The notes: a model not told the origin generated them from the sequence alone. Counted from the stretch's first letter, positions 42,094-50,419 are shown. The stretch is DNA of 64,000 nucleotides from an uncultured Spirochaetales bacterium (GCA_949287505.1 CASEGX010000017.1:1-64000); one strand, 5' to 3'. A program made the numbers and translations.

Positions 42094-43344
42094 AAGACCG
42101 AGGAAATTTATCACATTAGTACTTCCGAAAGCCTCAATCTCTTCATCTGTGAAAGGGGAATGCTCAAGTATCGAGAAGTACTCGGTATAGGACTCGACTT
42201 TAAGAAGATTGACGGAGAAATCAGAGCCGAAGAGTATATGCCTGGTGATTCTCTCCCTCTTCTCGCTTTTCTGATCGTTCAGGTAGGTGCTGAGCTCTTT
42301 GTAGAATTCTGCAGAGCAGCCGGAGAATGAGAGGTCTGCATATACATTATCGAAATCCATCATAAGCGAGATGATTGAATAGAACCATGGACTGTCCGGA
42401 TGATGCCTCAGTCGCGCGGAGATGCTCTGGACATTGCTGCGCTGTGCGATTGCATACTGCTTCCCGAAGTGAGCGAAATCGATTTTCAGCGCAGGGTAGT
42501 TCTCAAGCACTGTCCTCCATGATGCAGGATCGGTGTTTGCCCAGGCTTCTTCTGCGGAAACTCCGCGGAATCCCTGATCATCTGCATGCGTTATGATCGG
42601 TATTCCTTTTTCCTCACAGAAGGCATAAAGCGTCCTGTTCCTCTCCAGCTTCTCCTTGTCATTAGGCCATGGCCTGAAACCAAGAGGCGGATAAACCTTG
42701 ATTCCGTAACATGGTTTTGTGTTCTTTTCCCCGCCGGTATGAAAGTGCCTTTCTGTATTCACATACCTGTCGAGAAGTGTCTCCAGAAACTGCATTGTGT
42801 GTATTCCGGGATCTATTCCGATGAATGGATAGAACTCGAAAAGTCCATCTGGCCGTCTCTTCCTGTACTCCCTTATTCCCTCAAGCATGGCTTTTGTATA
42901 TGGGATTACCCTGTCTTCCTGCGGGAGGCTGTAATAAATTTTTTCCATCCTTTCAGGATTCTGGGTGAAGTCCATGATGAGGGGGACCATCAGCAACTTT
43001 TCCGCTTCCATTCCACGTATGTGGAAATGCCCGTCGTGGATATACGGAAGAAGGGGAGCATATTCCTTCTTCCGCTCAGATGTGAACATTCCCATGAGGT
43101 CATCTTCCATCATCATCAGTGTCTCCCCGATCGGGCGGTCGAATGCTGAGAGCGTGTTTGTCAGCATGTTGAGAAAATTATCTCCCTTCATGACCTGAGG
43201 CGTGATGATGTAGTTAGGAGCAGCATTAGCAGACAGGATGCCGGATGCTGAATCATAGAAAGAACTGAAGAAAGCCGCGAAGTTCGGCTCATTCATCGTC
43301 ATCACATGGAAATGGCAGTCCGAGAAGTACTTCATTGTCATCAT
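42031..43344 (-). CDS. Amidohydrolase-type TIM-barrel protein
   Basis: 437 residues with metal-binding patterns of the amidohydrolase superfamily: SDCHFHVMTM near the start (H-x-H), GIKVYPPLGFRPWP (Lys block), IITHADDQG (His), IDFAHFG (His) and LFGSDFSVN (Asp). This order fits the amidohydrolase 2 group; the reaction is unknown. The start is one of three close ATGs (43344, 43341, 43335). No ribosome site is seen, and a 7-bp hairpin lies 3 bases upstream. It follows glnS by 27 bases, so read-through is likely. The 3' end lies within the AraC gene on the other strand. Confidence 0.78.
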   Translation of the reverse strand: MMTMKYFSDCHFHVMTMNEPNFAAFFSSFYDSASGILSANAAPNYIITPQVMKGDNFLNMLTNTLSAFDRPIGETLMMMEDDLMGMFTSERKKEYAPLLPYIHDGHFHIRGMEAEKLLMVPLIMDFTQNPERMEKIYYSLPQEDRVIPYTKAMLEGIREYRKRRPDGLFEFYPFIGIDPGIHTMQFLETLLDRYVNTERHFHTGGEKNTKPCYGIKVYPPLGFRPWPNDKEKLERNRTLYAFCEEKGIPIITHADDQGFRGVSAEEAWANTDPASWRTVLENYPALKIDFAHFGKQYAIAQRSNVQSISARLRHHPDSPWFYSIISLMMDFDNVYADLSFSGCSAEFYKELSTYLNDQKSEKRERITRHILFGSDFSVNLLKVESYTEYFSILEHSPFTDEEIEAFGSTNVINFLGLSEKPGSPSGRRKAVKGLKRP

Positions 43345-43347
43345 AGA

Positions 43348-43366
43348 GGCGCCTTTTTCAGGCGCC
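43348..43366 (-). promoter_or_regulatory. Stable hairpin between glnS and amidohydrolase
   Basis: GGCGCCT/AGGCGCC, 7 bp with a 5-base loop, 3 bases before the amidohydrolase ATG and 5 bases after the glnS stop. On the minus strand no U run follows, so it may restrain translation rather than end transcription. Confidence 0.45.
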
Positions 43367-43371
43367 CTCAA

Positions 43372-45063
43372 TCATATTCCCATCTTCATCTTCATCTTTG
43401 ACCATGAATCTTTGAGCGTCACGGTTCTGTTGAAGACGAGGTGGTCCGGTTTTGAATCCCTGCTGTCAGCCATGTAGTAGCCGTTCCGTATGAACTGGAG
43501 ATACTCACCAGGCTTTGCAGAAGCGGCTTCTTCCTCGATGATTGCCTCCGGTATGACAATGAGCGAGTCAGGGTTGAGATCATCAAGGTAGTTTCCTGTG
43601 GCCTGACCCGGATTCTCAGCTTTGAAAAGCTTGTCATACTGTCTGACTTCCGCTTTTATCGAATGGGATGCAGATACCCAGTGGCTTGTTCCCTTCACCT
43701 TTCTTCCATCTGCAGTTGTACCGCCTTTCGATTCAGGATCATAAGTGCAGTGCACGGCAGTTATGTTTCCCTTCTCGTCCTTGTCCACTGATACGGCTGT
43801 CACATAGTATGCATGCTTGAGCCTTATCTCATTGCCTGGATAGAGCCTGTGGTATCCCTTTACAGGAACTTCCATGAAGTCCTCTCTCTCTATATACACT
43901 TCCCTTGAGAATGCGACCTTATGCGTTCCTGCTTCTGGATCTTCCGGATTGTTCTCTGCTTCGAAGTATTCAACCTTTCCTTCCGGGTAGTTGTCTATGA
44001 TTACCTTCAGCGGATCGAGTACAGCCATGAGTCTCTTTGCTCTCTTGTTGAGATCCTCGCGCACGCAGAATTCCATGAGAGAGTAATCAACGACTGACTC
44101 GACCTTTGCAACACCGACCCGCTGTACGAAATCCTTCATCGATTCAGGTGAATAACCCCTTCTTCTGATACCTGCGATTGTAGGCATTCTCGGATCATCC
44201 CATCCTGTGACATAGTTGTTGTTCACGAGATACAGAAGCTTCCGTTTTGACATCAGGAGATAGTTTATGTTCAGTCTTGCGAACTCATACTGATGCGGAG
44301 TGTGCTCAATGCCGTCAATCGATGTTGCCCAGTCGTATGCAGGCCTGTGATCCTCAAACTCAAGTGTACATATTGAATGTGTGATGCCTTCGATGGCGTC
44401 GGAGATCGGATGAGTGTAGTCGTACATAGGATATATGCACCACTTCTTTCCGGTTCTTGGATGCTCGGCATACTTTATCCTGTAGAGTGCAGGATCTCGC
44501 ATGTTGATGTTAGGGCTTGCCATATCAATCTTGGCACGGAGAGTGTATGTGCCTTCTGCGAACTCTCCATTCTTCATGCGCATGAAAAGATCAAGATTCT
44601 CCTCGATGCTCCTGTCCCTGTCCGGGGAGTTCTTTCCAGGCTCTGTAAGCGTGCCTCTGTACGCCTTCATTTCCTCAGGTGAAAGGGAGTCAACATATGC
44701 CTTTCCTTCTTTTATGAGGTTTACGGCTATGCTGAAGAGCTGGTCGTAGTAATCTGATGCATAGTATGTCTTCTCTCCCCAGTCGAAACCGAGCCAGTGA
44801 ATGCAGTCCTTGATGGAATCAATATATTCCTGCTCTTCCTTCTCAGGGTTCGTATCGTCGAGCCTGAGATGGCATGTTCCGCCATACTTCTCAGCCAGTC
44901 CGAAATTGATGCAGATTGCCTTGATGTGTCCGATATGGAGGTATCCATTCGGCTCAGGAGGGAAACGTGTAACGATTTTGTTGCCGGGAACCCTTCCTGC
45001 TTTCAGGTCGTCTTCGATGATCCTCTCAATGAAATTGAGCGGCCGCTCTTCTCTGTTTTCCAT
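43372..45063 (-). CDS. glnS: Glutaminyl-tRNA synthetase
   Basis: A class I tRNA synthetase of 563 residues from the ATG at 45063. FPPEPNGYLHIGHIKAI is the HIGH region, LMSKRKL is the KMSKS equivalent, and LDDTNPEKEEQEYIDSI is typical of GlnRS/GluRS. The C-terminal anticodon-binding beta-barrels are present. The presence of GlnRS means Gln-tRNA can be made directly rather than only by transamidation. AAGG lies 9 bases before this ATG; an ATG at 45072 is possible. Confidence 0.95.
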   Translation of the reverse strand: MENREERPLNFIERIIEDDLKAGRVPGNKIVTRFPPEPNGYLHIGHIKAICINFGLAEKYGGTCHLRLDDTNPEKEEQEYIDSIKDCIHWLGFDWGEKTYYASDYYDQLFSIAVNLIKEGKAYVDSLSPEEMKAYRGTLTEPGKNSPDRDRSIEENLDLFMRMKNGEFAEGTYTLRAKIDMASPNINMRDPALYRIKYAEHPRTGKKWCIYPMYDYTHPISDAIEGITHSICTLEFEDHRPAYDWATSIDGIEHTPHQYEFARLNINYLLMSKRKLLYLVNNNYVTGWDDPRMPTIAGIRRRGYSPESMKDFVQRVGVAKVESVVDYSLMEFCVREDLNKRAKRLMAVLDPLKVIIDNYPEGKVEYFEAENNPEDPEAGTHKVAFSREVYIEREDFMEVPVKGYHRLYPGNEIRLKHAYYVTAVSVDKDEKGNITAVHCTYDPESKGGTTADGRKVKGTSHWVSASHSIKAEVRQYDKLFKAENPGQATGNYLDDLNPDSLIVIPEAIIEEEAASAKPGEYLQFIRNGYYMADSRDSKPDHLVFNRTVTLKDSWSKMKMKMGI

Positions 45064-45132
45064 TTTCACCATCCTTCAGGCCTTCCATAGGGCCCTTTAG
45101 AGTTGAAGGCAGTTTATCATAAATGGGCTGTC

Positions 45133-45546
45133 TTAGAATACCTCGAGAATCACTTCTCCTTTTCCTTTTGCTGCAAGTCCGAATGACGCGGATGTGAGGA
45201 ATGCATCCTTCTCTATGGAAAGGATTTCCCTGTCATCTGCCGTGAAAACAAGTGTTTTCCCTGTCTTTGTCAGTTTCACCGATGAAACAGGCGTGAAAGG
45301 AAGCGATGTCCTGGTGCCGCCGAAAGTGATTACAATCCTCTTGTCTCCGAAAACGATGTACTCATCGGGAGTATGCATCAGTACGAACGCAGTCTTTGCT
45401 GTTGCATCCTTTTTAAGGGTTATCTCACCATCCTCACCGATCGTGAAGAACACGGAATGCGCCTTTTCTGAATTGAAGGAGAATGAGTGCAGTGTCGTCT
45501 TCAGTGATTCTGGCCTGGAAATCCAGAGAGCCTTTTTTGTATTCAT
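45133..45546 (-). CDS. Beta-rich protein of unknown function
   Basis: 137 residues without signal peptide or membrane segment. Alternating hydrophobic residues (EITLKKDATAKTAFVLMH, YIVFGDKRIVITFGG) suggest an all-beta fold. It ends GKGEVILEVF. The ATG at 45546 follows a perfect TATAAT by 6 bases. It is divergent from the gene at 45600, 53 bases away, and upstream of glnS on the same strand. No family is recognised. Confidence 0.65.
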   Translation of the reverse strand: MNTKKALWISRPESLKTTLHSFSFNSEKAHSVFFTIGEDGEITLKKDATAKTAFVLMHTPDEYIVFGDKRIVITFGGTRTSLPFTPVSSVKLTKTGKTLVFTADDREILSIEKDAFLTSASFGLAAKGKGEVILEVF

Positions 45547-45552
45547 ACTGCG

Positions 45553-45593
45553 ATTATAGCCTCCTTGCGGAAAGCAATCTACAAGGATAGACT
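45553..45593. promoter_or_regulatory. Back-to-back leaderless-type promoters
   Basis: Minus strand: TATAAT (45553-45558), 6 bases, ATG at 45546. Plus strand: TTGCGG (45565-45570), 17 bases, TAGACT (45588-45593), 6 bases, ATG at 45600. Both fit within a 53-base gap. Confidence 0.55.
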
Positions 45594-45599
45594 CATCGT

Positions 45600-46163
45600 A
45601 TGATTGCAGTGATTGGCGAAATGGCAGTTTCCTTCACCGAAAAAGATGGAACGTGGAACATGGAATTCTCCGGTCTTGGCTATAAATGGGCATGCCGGCT
45701 CAAAGACGAGGGAGAAGATGTTCTTCTCCTGACGGTTCTCCCATATGGAAAAACTGGGAAGATGATGGCGGATGAGCTTGTCTCAAGAGAGATAGTTTTC
45801 GATCCGGATATCCATCTTCCTCTCAATCCTGTGATCTCGATAAATGGTGAGTGGTATATGAAATCTTCTTCTGCCATATCGTTGTCTGCAGAGAAGCTTA
45901 CCGATGCGCTTTCCTATTTCAGCGATATAAAAAGCGTTGTCGTCTCCTCATCCCTTCTTTCATACAACCCATCATCCTCATCAATCCTTGACTCTCTTTC
46001 ATTCATGTATCCTCAGCCGCGTGTTGCTGTGGACACAGGATGCCTGGAGAGTGCTGTAGGGCAGGATGAGATGATGAAAAGAACGATAAGAGAACTCTCT
46101 TCTTCACTCCAGTCGTTCATTGCAACAGACGATAAGAAAGCAATCCTTGATTTCGTCAGATGA
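45600..46163 (+). CDS. Short PfkB-like protein, possibly truncated
   Basis: 187 residues. The start IAVIGEMAVSF, the SGLGYKWACRLKDEGEDVLLLTVL segment in pieces, and GKTGKMMADELVSREI follow the N-terminal pattern of PfkB sugar kinases. The length is only about 60% of a normal PfkB kinase, and the C-terminal GAGDxF catalytic and ATP-binding part is missing. It may be a decayed kinase or a non-catalytic sugar-binding relative. It overlaps the convergent HAD gene by 8 bases. Confidence 0.6.
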   Translation: MIAVIGEMAVSFTEKDGTWNMEFSGLGYKWACRLKDEGEDVLLLTVLPYGKTGKMMADELVSREIVFDPDIHLPLNPVISINGEWYMKSSSAISLSAEKLTDALSYFSDIKSVVVSSSLLSYNPSSSSILDSLSFMYPQPRVAVDTGCLESAVGQDEMMKRTIRELSSSLQSFIATDDKKAILDFVR

Positions 46164-46962
46164 CACCGAAGTGCCTGAGTGCATAGGCAATTCCATCATC
46201 CTCGTTTGACTTCGTGACAAAGCGTGCAGCGGCCTTTGCCTTTTCAGATCCGTTTGCCATGGCAATTCCAAGGCCTGCATCTGCTATCATCCCGGCATCA
46301 TTGTCCCAGTCACCAAATGCAATTATATCCTTATTATCCATTCCATATTCGGATGCAATAATTTTTATAGCATCTCTTTTATCAACATCCGGGGGAAGAA
46401 TCTCGAAATTGTTCCAGCTGGAACTTACTACATATGCACTTTCTCCAAGGATTTCTCTCAGCTCTTCCATAAGCCGCGCTTTCTTCTCTGTATCATTGTC
46501 CTTTGCAAGGAGTTTGTAAGGATGCTCTCCCGTTACCCTGAAAACCTCGTCAGGGTCAGTGATCGTCATCCGCATACCGCTGTCCCCGCATATCCGCGTC
46601 TGAAGATTGTACCATTCGTCATTTGCATCTATTGCATATCGTGTCTCGCAGAATGCAATGAGAGAGGAGACCTTGCCGTTCAGAAATGAAGCTGCCTTTG
46701 AGAATGCTTCCGGGCTTATCCTCTTCTCCCTGAGGTATCTTTCCCCATCCTTGATCAGTGCGCCATTGATCGCTGAATAGATTACAGGGATATCCAGCTG
46801 CTCTCTGGCCCTGTCTATTCCTGTGATGTAGCGGCCTGAACAGAGAATGATTTTTATCCCGCTTTCATATGCTTTTCTTATCGCTTCAGCTGTTTCTCTG
46901 CTTACTGTGAGGTCGTTCCTGAAAAGTGTTCCGTCGATGTCTGAGAAAATGGCTTTGTACAT
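46156..46962 (-). CDS. Cof-type HAD phosphatase
   Basis: A 268-residue subfamily IIB HAD protein. Motif I is AIFSDIDGTLFRND, motif II SGRYITG, and motif IV GDWDNDAGMIADAGLGIAM; the C2-type cap lies between. These enzymes act on sugar phosphates, FMN or PLP-like substrates; the true one is unknown. TATTAT lies 6 bases before the ATG. The divergent ApbE gene starts within 37 bases. Confidence 0.9.
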   Translation of the reverse strand: MYKAIFSDIDGTLFRNDLTVSRETAEAIRKAYESGIKIILCSGRYITGIDRAREQLDIPVIYSAINGALIKDGERYLREKRISPEAFSKAASFLNGKVSSLIAFCETRYAIDANDEWYNLQTRICGDSGMRMTITDPDEVFRVTGEHPYKLLAKDNDTEKKARLMEELREILGESAYVVSSSWNNFEILPPDVDKRDAIKIIASEYGMDNKDIIAFGDWDNDAGMIADAGLGIAMANGSEKAKAAARFVTKSNEDDGIAYALRHFGVI

Positions 46963-46968
46963 GGCCCG

Positions 46969-46997
46969 ATAATAGCCTTTGCCGTTTATTTGTTGAA
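46969..46997 (-). promoter_or_regulatory. Leaderless-type promoter of Cof-type HAD gene
   Basis: On the minus strand: TTCAAC (46992-46997), 17 bases, TATTAT (46969-46974), then CGGGCC and ATG at 46962. Confidence 0.5.
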
Positions 46998-46998
46998 G

Positions 46999-48015
46999 AT
47001 GTTGCCTGAAAATGGTAAATCCTCTTATGTGAAGCTTGTAAAGATTGCAGCAGTTTTTCTCATATTCCTCCTTGCAGCATGTTCTCAGGAGTACGTCTCT
47101 GATTCCCGTATCGCAATGGGGACACTGGTGAGTGTGAGCATGAGCGAGAAGAATGAGGATGATATGGATTCTGTTTTCGATGCAGTCTATGAAATCGAGA
47201 AGGAGATCTCATTCCACTCCACGTCTTCATGGATAGGGAGAATAAACAGTAGTGCAGGTTTTTCTCCTGTCCATGTTCCTGAAGATATTTTCCGCCTTAT
47301 AGAGGATGCTGTGAGCATGGCATATGAGACAGATGGTGTCTTCAATCCTGCAATCGGGCCCCTTTCATCTCTCTGGGCTATGGGGACGGAGGAGGCGAGG
47401 GTACCTGAAAAAGAAGAGATTGAGCGTGTCCTTCCTCTCCTTGATTACACTGCCATAGTCCTCGATGAGGATGAGCACACGGTATTCCTGCCTGTGCAAG
47501 GCATGGCCCTTGATCTTGGAGGCGTTGGTAAAGGATATGCCTCGGACTGTATCCGCAGCCTTCTTGAAAGCCTGGGCACGGAGAGTGCCATCGTGAACCT
47601 TGGCGGCAACGTCCTTGCTTTCGGCTACTCGGGAGATGGAAGTGACTGGAGGATAGGAATCAGGAATCCTTTTGGTGATTCTTCATCGGTTTTCAGAACT
47701 GTCGAAGTCCATGATGAGACAGTCATCACCTCCGGGGTCTATCAGCGATATGTGGAGAAGGATGGCAGGCTCTATCATCATATTCTCAATTCGGAAACGG
47801 GGTATCCATTTGAGACTGATATTGTCTCTGCAACCGTAATCAATGAAAGCGGTGAGCTGGGGGACATGCTTTCAACAACACTTCTTGCGCTGGGCTCTGA
47901 AAAGGCCATGGATGTGGCTGAAAAATACGGGGTGAGGGCTATTCTCGTTCTATCCGATGGCTCCGTGATCGATTCTGATGGCCCTGAAGGCAAGATAAGC
48001 ATCGGAGAGAAATGA
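46999..48015 (+). CDS. apbE: ApbE family FAD:protein FMN transferase lipoprotein
   Basis: About 338 residues. It attaches FMN covalently to Thr in target flavoproteins such as NqrB/NqrC or RnfD/RnfG outside the inner membrane. The N-terminal signal peptide ends LLAACS (lipoprotein). IAMGTLVSVSM, VFNPAIGPLSSLW, LDLGGVGKGYASD and LNLGGN-like VNLGGNVLAF, plus HHILNSETGYP and DMLSTTLLALG, are the family's FAD and Mg2+ sites. The start is uncertain between ATG 46999 and GTG 47029; the latter gives a more usual signal peptide. The 3' end overlaps the convergent methyltransferase by 66 bases. Confidence 0.9.
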   Translation: MLPENGKSSYVKLVKIAAVFLIFLLAACSQEYVSDSRIAMGTLVSVSMSEKNEDDMDSVFDAVYEIEKEISFHSTSSWIGRINSSAGFSPVHVPEDIFRLIEDAVSMAYETDGVFNPAIGPLSSLWAMGTEEARVPEKEEIERVLPLLDYTAIVLDEDEHTVFLPVQGMALDLGGVGKGYASDCIRSLLESLGTESAIVNLGGNVLAFGYSGDGSDWRIGIRNPFGDSSSVFRTVEVHDETVITSGVYQRYVEKDGRLYHHILNSETGYPFETDIVSATVINESGELGDMLSTTLLALGSEKAMDVAEKYGVRAILVLSDGSVIDSDGPEGKISIGEK

Positions 48016-48738
48016 ATCTATAGGTTCGAAGGAGCTTCCGTCCGAAAAGAATCCTGTTATGGCAAAGCCTTCTTCTGTAAGATCTCCTATTATTGAATCA
48101 AGCGTATGGGAAAACTCTATCGTATCTCCCTTCCCGATTCTCTTTCTGAGTTCCTTTTCAGAGAGGCTTTTCTCATCGGAGAAAGGAAGCGTGTATTTTA
48201 TCTTCATGCGGCCTTTGGCGAGAAGTCTGTCATCAAACATGTACAGAGCGGGGTTGGCAATCCCGAATATGTAGCATCCGCCTGGACGGAGTATCCTTCT
48301 GACTTCGTGATACACCTTCTTTACCGATGGCACGAAATTAAGGGAGACCGGTGAAATGACGGCATCAAATGACTTTTCGGGAAAGGGCGACAGGTCTTGC
48401 ATGTTCCTTTGATGGAGAACAGCACTCAGATTGTATTTCCTCAGTGCCTCCTCATCTTTTTCCAGCATTTTCCTGCTTATGTCACAGCACTCTGTCTGAC
48501 AGCCGAATGCGGCAAGAACCGGTGTCTGCTGTCCGCCACCTCCTCCGAGTACAAGGACATGGCAGCCTTTGAGGCCCTGAATCCAGGAATCTGGTACTTT
48601 CTTGTCGATTGTGACTCTTATCTCCGGTCTGCCTTCTCTTGCCAACCTGATGGCTTCGTCATCTGCAATCTTCGCCCAGTAGCTGCCGCTGTCCACCTCG
48701 CCATCCCATGCCTTTGCATTGACTTCTGCCTCATCCAT
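47950..48738 (-). CDS. Class I SAM methyltransferase
   Basis: 262 residues. The SAM site is VLVLGGGGGQQTPVLAAFG (about 60-78); CDISRKML follows as motif II, and FDAVISPVSLNFVPS and RRILRPGGCYIFG as motifs IV and V. The N-terminal AKAWDGEVDSGSYWA pattern is common in small-molecule or Tellurite/UbiE-like methyltransferases. The substrate is unknown. No clear ribosome site or -10 box was found. The C-terminus is encoded within the 3' end of apbE on the other strand. Confidence 0.83.
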   Translation of the reverse strand: MDEAEVNAKAWDGEVDSGSYWAKIADDEAIRLAREGRPEIRVTIDKKVPDSWIQGLKGCHVLVLGGGGGQQTPVLAAFGCQTECCDISRKMLEKDEEALRKYNLSAVLHQRNMQDLSPFPEKSFDAVISPVSLNFVPSVKKVYHEVRRILRPGGCYIFGIANPALYMFDDRLLAKGRMKIKYTLPFSDEKSLSEKELRKRIGKGDTIEFSHTLDSIIGDLTEEGFAITGFFSDGSSFEPIDSFLSDAYLAFRAIRIDHGAIG

Positions 48739-48779
48739 GTAAAAAGAGTCTCATTGCATGCTCCTCGTGTCAAGAACAA

Positions 48780-48808
48780 TGGAATACATGGCATTTACGT
48801 GTTAGAAT
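48780..48808 (+). promoter_or_regulatory. Leaderless-type promoter of small membrane gene
   Basis: TGGAAT (48780-48785), 17 bases, TAGAAT (48803-48808), 6 bases, ATG at 48815. Confidence 0.5.
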
Positions 48809-48814
48809 CATCCT

Positions 48815-49165
48815 ATGCTGGCATTCAGAAGGATTCTCGCATTCTCTTCGCGCATTCACTCATATCTGCTTGCGCTTTATTTTTTCTTTGCGCTTCTTTT
48901 CGTGCTTTTCCTGTACTTTCCTGTCGGAGATATCCTTGTTTCTTTTGTGACGCTGTCACAGATGCTTCTCGGATGGACAATCATTCTGGAGGGGATGTGG
49001 ATAGTGCTCGCATCTCTTTATCAGTTCTTCTATTCACATGTGTTTTGCCTGCAGCCTGTGTTTATGACACTTCTGAGGATAGCCATTTACTTTTTCATAT
49101 CCATCATTCTGGATATCCTCAATACAGTGATAATGAATGGATTTTCTTTTGGAGGAGGGGCCTGA
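48815..49165 (+). CDS. Small membrane protein, three TM segments
   Basis: 116 residues, highly hydrophobic, with segments at about 18-38, 45-66 and 80-105. The N-terminus is basic (MLAFRRILAFSSR), consistent with a cytoplasmic N-terminus. It ends FSFGGGA and its stop overlaps the chorismate mutase start by one base, with the mutase ribosome site (GGAGGAGGGG) inside its coding sequence. No family is recognised; the coupling suggests a link to aromatic metabolism only by position. Confidence 0.7.
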   Translation: MLAFRRILAFSSRIHSYLLALYFFFALLFVLFLYFPVGDILVSFVTLSQMLLGWTIILEGMWIVLASLYQFFYSHVFCLQPVFMTLLRIAIYFFISIILDILNTVIMNGFSFGGGA

Positions 49166-49548
49166 TGGATGAGAATGTATATGCAATCAGGGGAGCCACG
49201 ACCGTATCTCATGATTCTCCCGCTGAAGTCGATGAGGCTGTAAGGGAGCTCATGGAAAGGATATACAGCGAGAACGGCATTGCGGATGCCGATGTCGCCT
49301 TCATACTGTTTTCGCAGACGAGGGATATAAGGACAAGAAACGCCGCTGCTGCCTGCAGGCGTTCCGGTTATGGCACGCTTACACCTCTTTTCTGCGTACA
49401 GGAGGCGGATATCGCAGGGGGGCTACCATTGGCAATCCGCGTCATGATACTTGTTAATCATAGGAAGGAAAGGGAGGTGAGGATGGTCTATCTTAATGGT
49501 GCCTCCTCTCTGCGTCCTGAATACAATAAGGAGAAAGAGAATGATTGA
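49165..49548 (+). CDS. aroH: Chorismate mutase, AroH type
   Basis: A 127-residue trimeric-type chorismate mutase converting chorismate to prephenate. YAIRGATTVSHDS at the start gives the conserved Arg; ILFSQTRDIRTRNAAAA, CVQEADIAGGLPLAIRVMI and VYLNGASSLRPE match the B. subtilis AroH pattern, including the active-site Arg. It works ahead of the prephenate dehydrogenase at 34957. GGAGGAGGGG precedes the ATG at 49165. The 3' end overlaps the epimerase gene by 8 bases. Confidence 0.9.
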   Translation: MDENVYAIRGATTVSHDSPAEVDEAVRELMERIYSENGIADADVAFILFSQTRDIRTRNAAAACRRSGYGTLTPLFCVQEADIAGGLPLAIRVMILVNHRKEREVRMVYLNGASSLRPEYNKEKEND

Positions 49549-50419
49549 GAGAATTGAGAATGAGCACTTCATCGTTGAAGTGAACTCGCTTGGCGCACAG
49601 CTTAACAGGATTTACTGCAAGGATAATGATACGGAGTATCTGTGGAATGGGGATGAGACATACTGGAAGAAGCATGCACCGGTTCTTTTCCCTTTTGTTG
49701 GCAGACTTCATGATGGAAAGTATTTTTATGACGGATCTGAATATGAGATGACTCTTCATGGCTTCTGTCAGCAGGCTGAGTTCAGTGTGGTGGCAAACAA
49801 GGGAGATTCCGTCTCGTTCAGTATCTCCTCCGATGCGGAGAGAAAGGCGATGTATCCTTTCGATTTCGTGTTCACCGTAACATACAGTCTTACTGACCTT
49901 GGCGTGAATGAGATTGCAAAGGTGGAGAATACAGGAAGCGGCGAGATGCTCTACGGTTTTGGCGGTCACCCGGGTTTCAATGTTCCTCTCGACAAGGGTC
50001 TTTCATTTGAGGATTACTCTGTAGTATTCCCTGAAGCCGGGAATATTGAGAGAAGGGCTTTCACTGACAACCATCTGGATGCCGGTTACTATGAAAAGAC
50101 CGATACCGTAAAGGATGGGAAAATGCCGCTTCATCATGACCTTTTTGACGATGATGCCGTTGTCCTTCACGGAACCGGAAGCAGGGCAATTCTCTGCAGC
50201 GAGAAGGGCACAAAAGCTGTGGAAGTCGTATACAAGGGAGCGCCATACTGCGGAATCTGGCACCCCATCAAACGCGATGCTCCGTTTGTATGCATAGAGC
50301 CATGGTGGACGCTTCCTGGAAGGGATGGAATGCTTGTGGATATCTCAAAGCGCGAGGATTTCATTCATCTGGCTTCCGGAAAGACAAATGAGCATGTGAT
50401 TGAAATGATTTTCCGCTAG
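49541..50419 (+). CDS. Aldose 1-epimerase family protein (LacX-like)
   Basis: 292 residues, all-beta galactose mutarotase fold. HAPVLFPFVGRLHDGKY, YEMTLHGFCQ, FGGHPGFNVPL and FVCIEPWWTLPG are the family's sugar-site blocks with conserved His and Glu. The LacX/YeaD-like branch acts on sugar or hexose-6-phosphate anomers. AAGGAG lies 7 bases before the ATG. It is last in the unit that begins at 48815, with a hairpin at 50432. Confidence 0.88.
   Translation: MIERIENEHFIVEVNSLGAQLNRIYCKDNDTEYLWNGDETYWKKHAPVLFPFVGRLHDGKYFYDGSEYEMTLHGFCQQAEFSVVANKGDSVSFSISSDAERKAMYPFDFVFTVTYSLTDLGVNEIAKVENTGSGEMLYGFGGHPGFNVPLDKGLSFEDYSVVFPEAGNIERRAFTDNHLDAGYYEKTDTVKDGKMPLHHDLFDDDAVVLHGTGSRAILCSEKGTKAVEVVYKGAPYCGIWHPIKRDAPFVCIEPWWTLPGRDGMLVDISKREDFIHLASGKTNEHVIEMIFR

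Noticed and set aside
48397-49548. 383-codon open frame on the plus strand
   Set aside because: Only its last 127 codons (from 49165) are chorismate mutase with a strong ribosome site; the upstream part is antisense to the methyltransferase and overlaps the small membrane gene.
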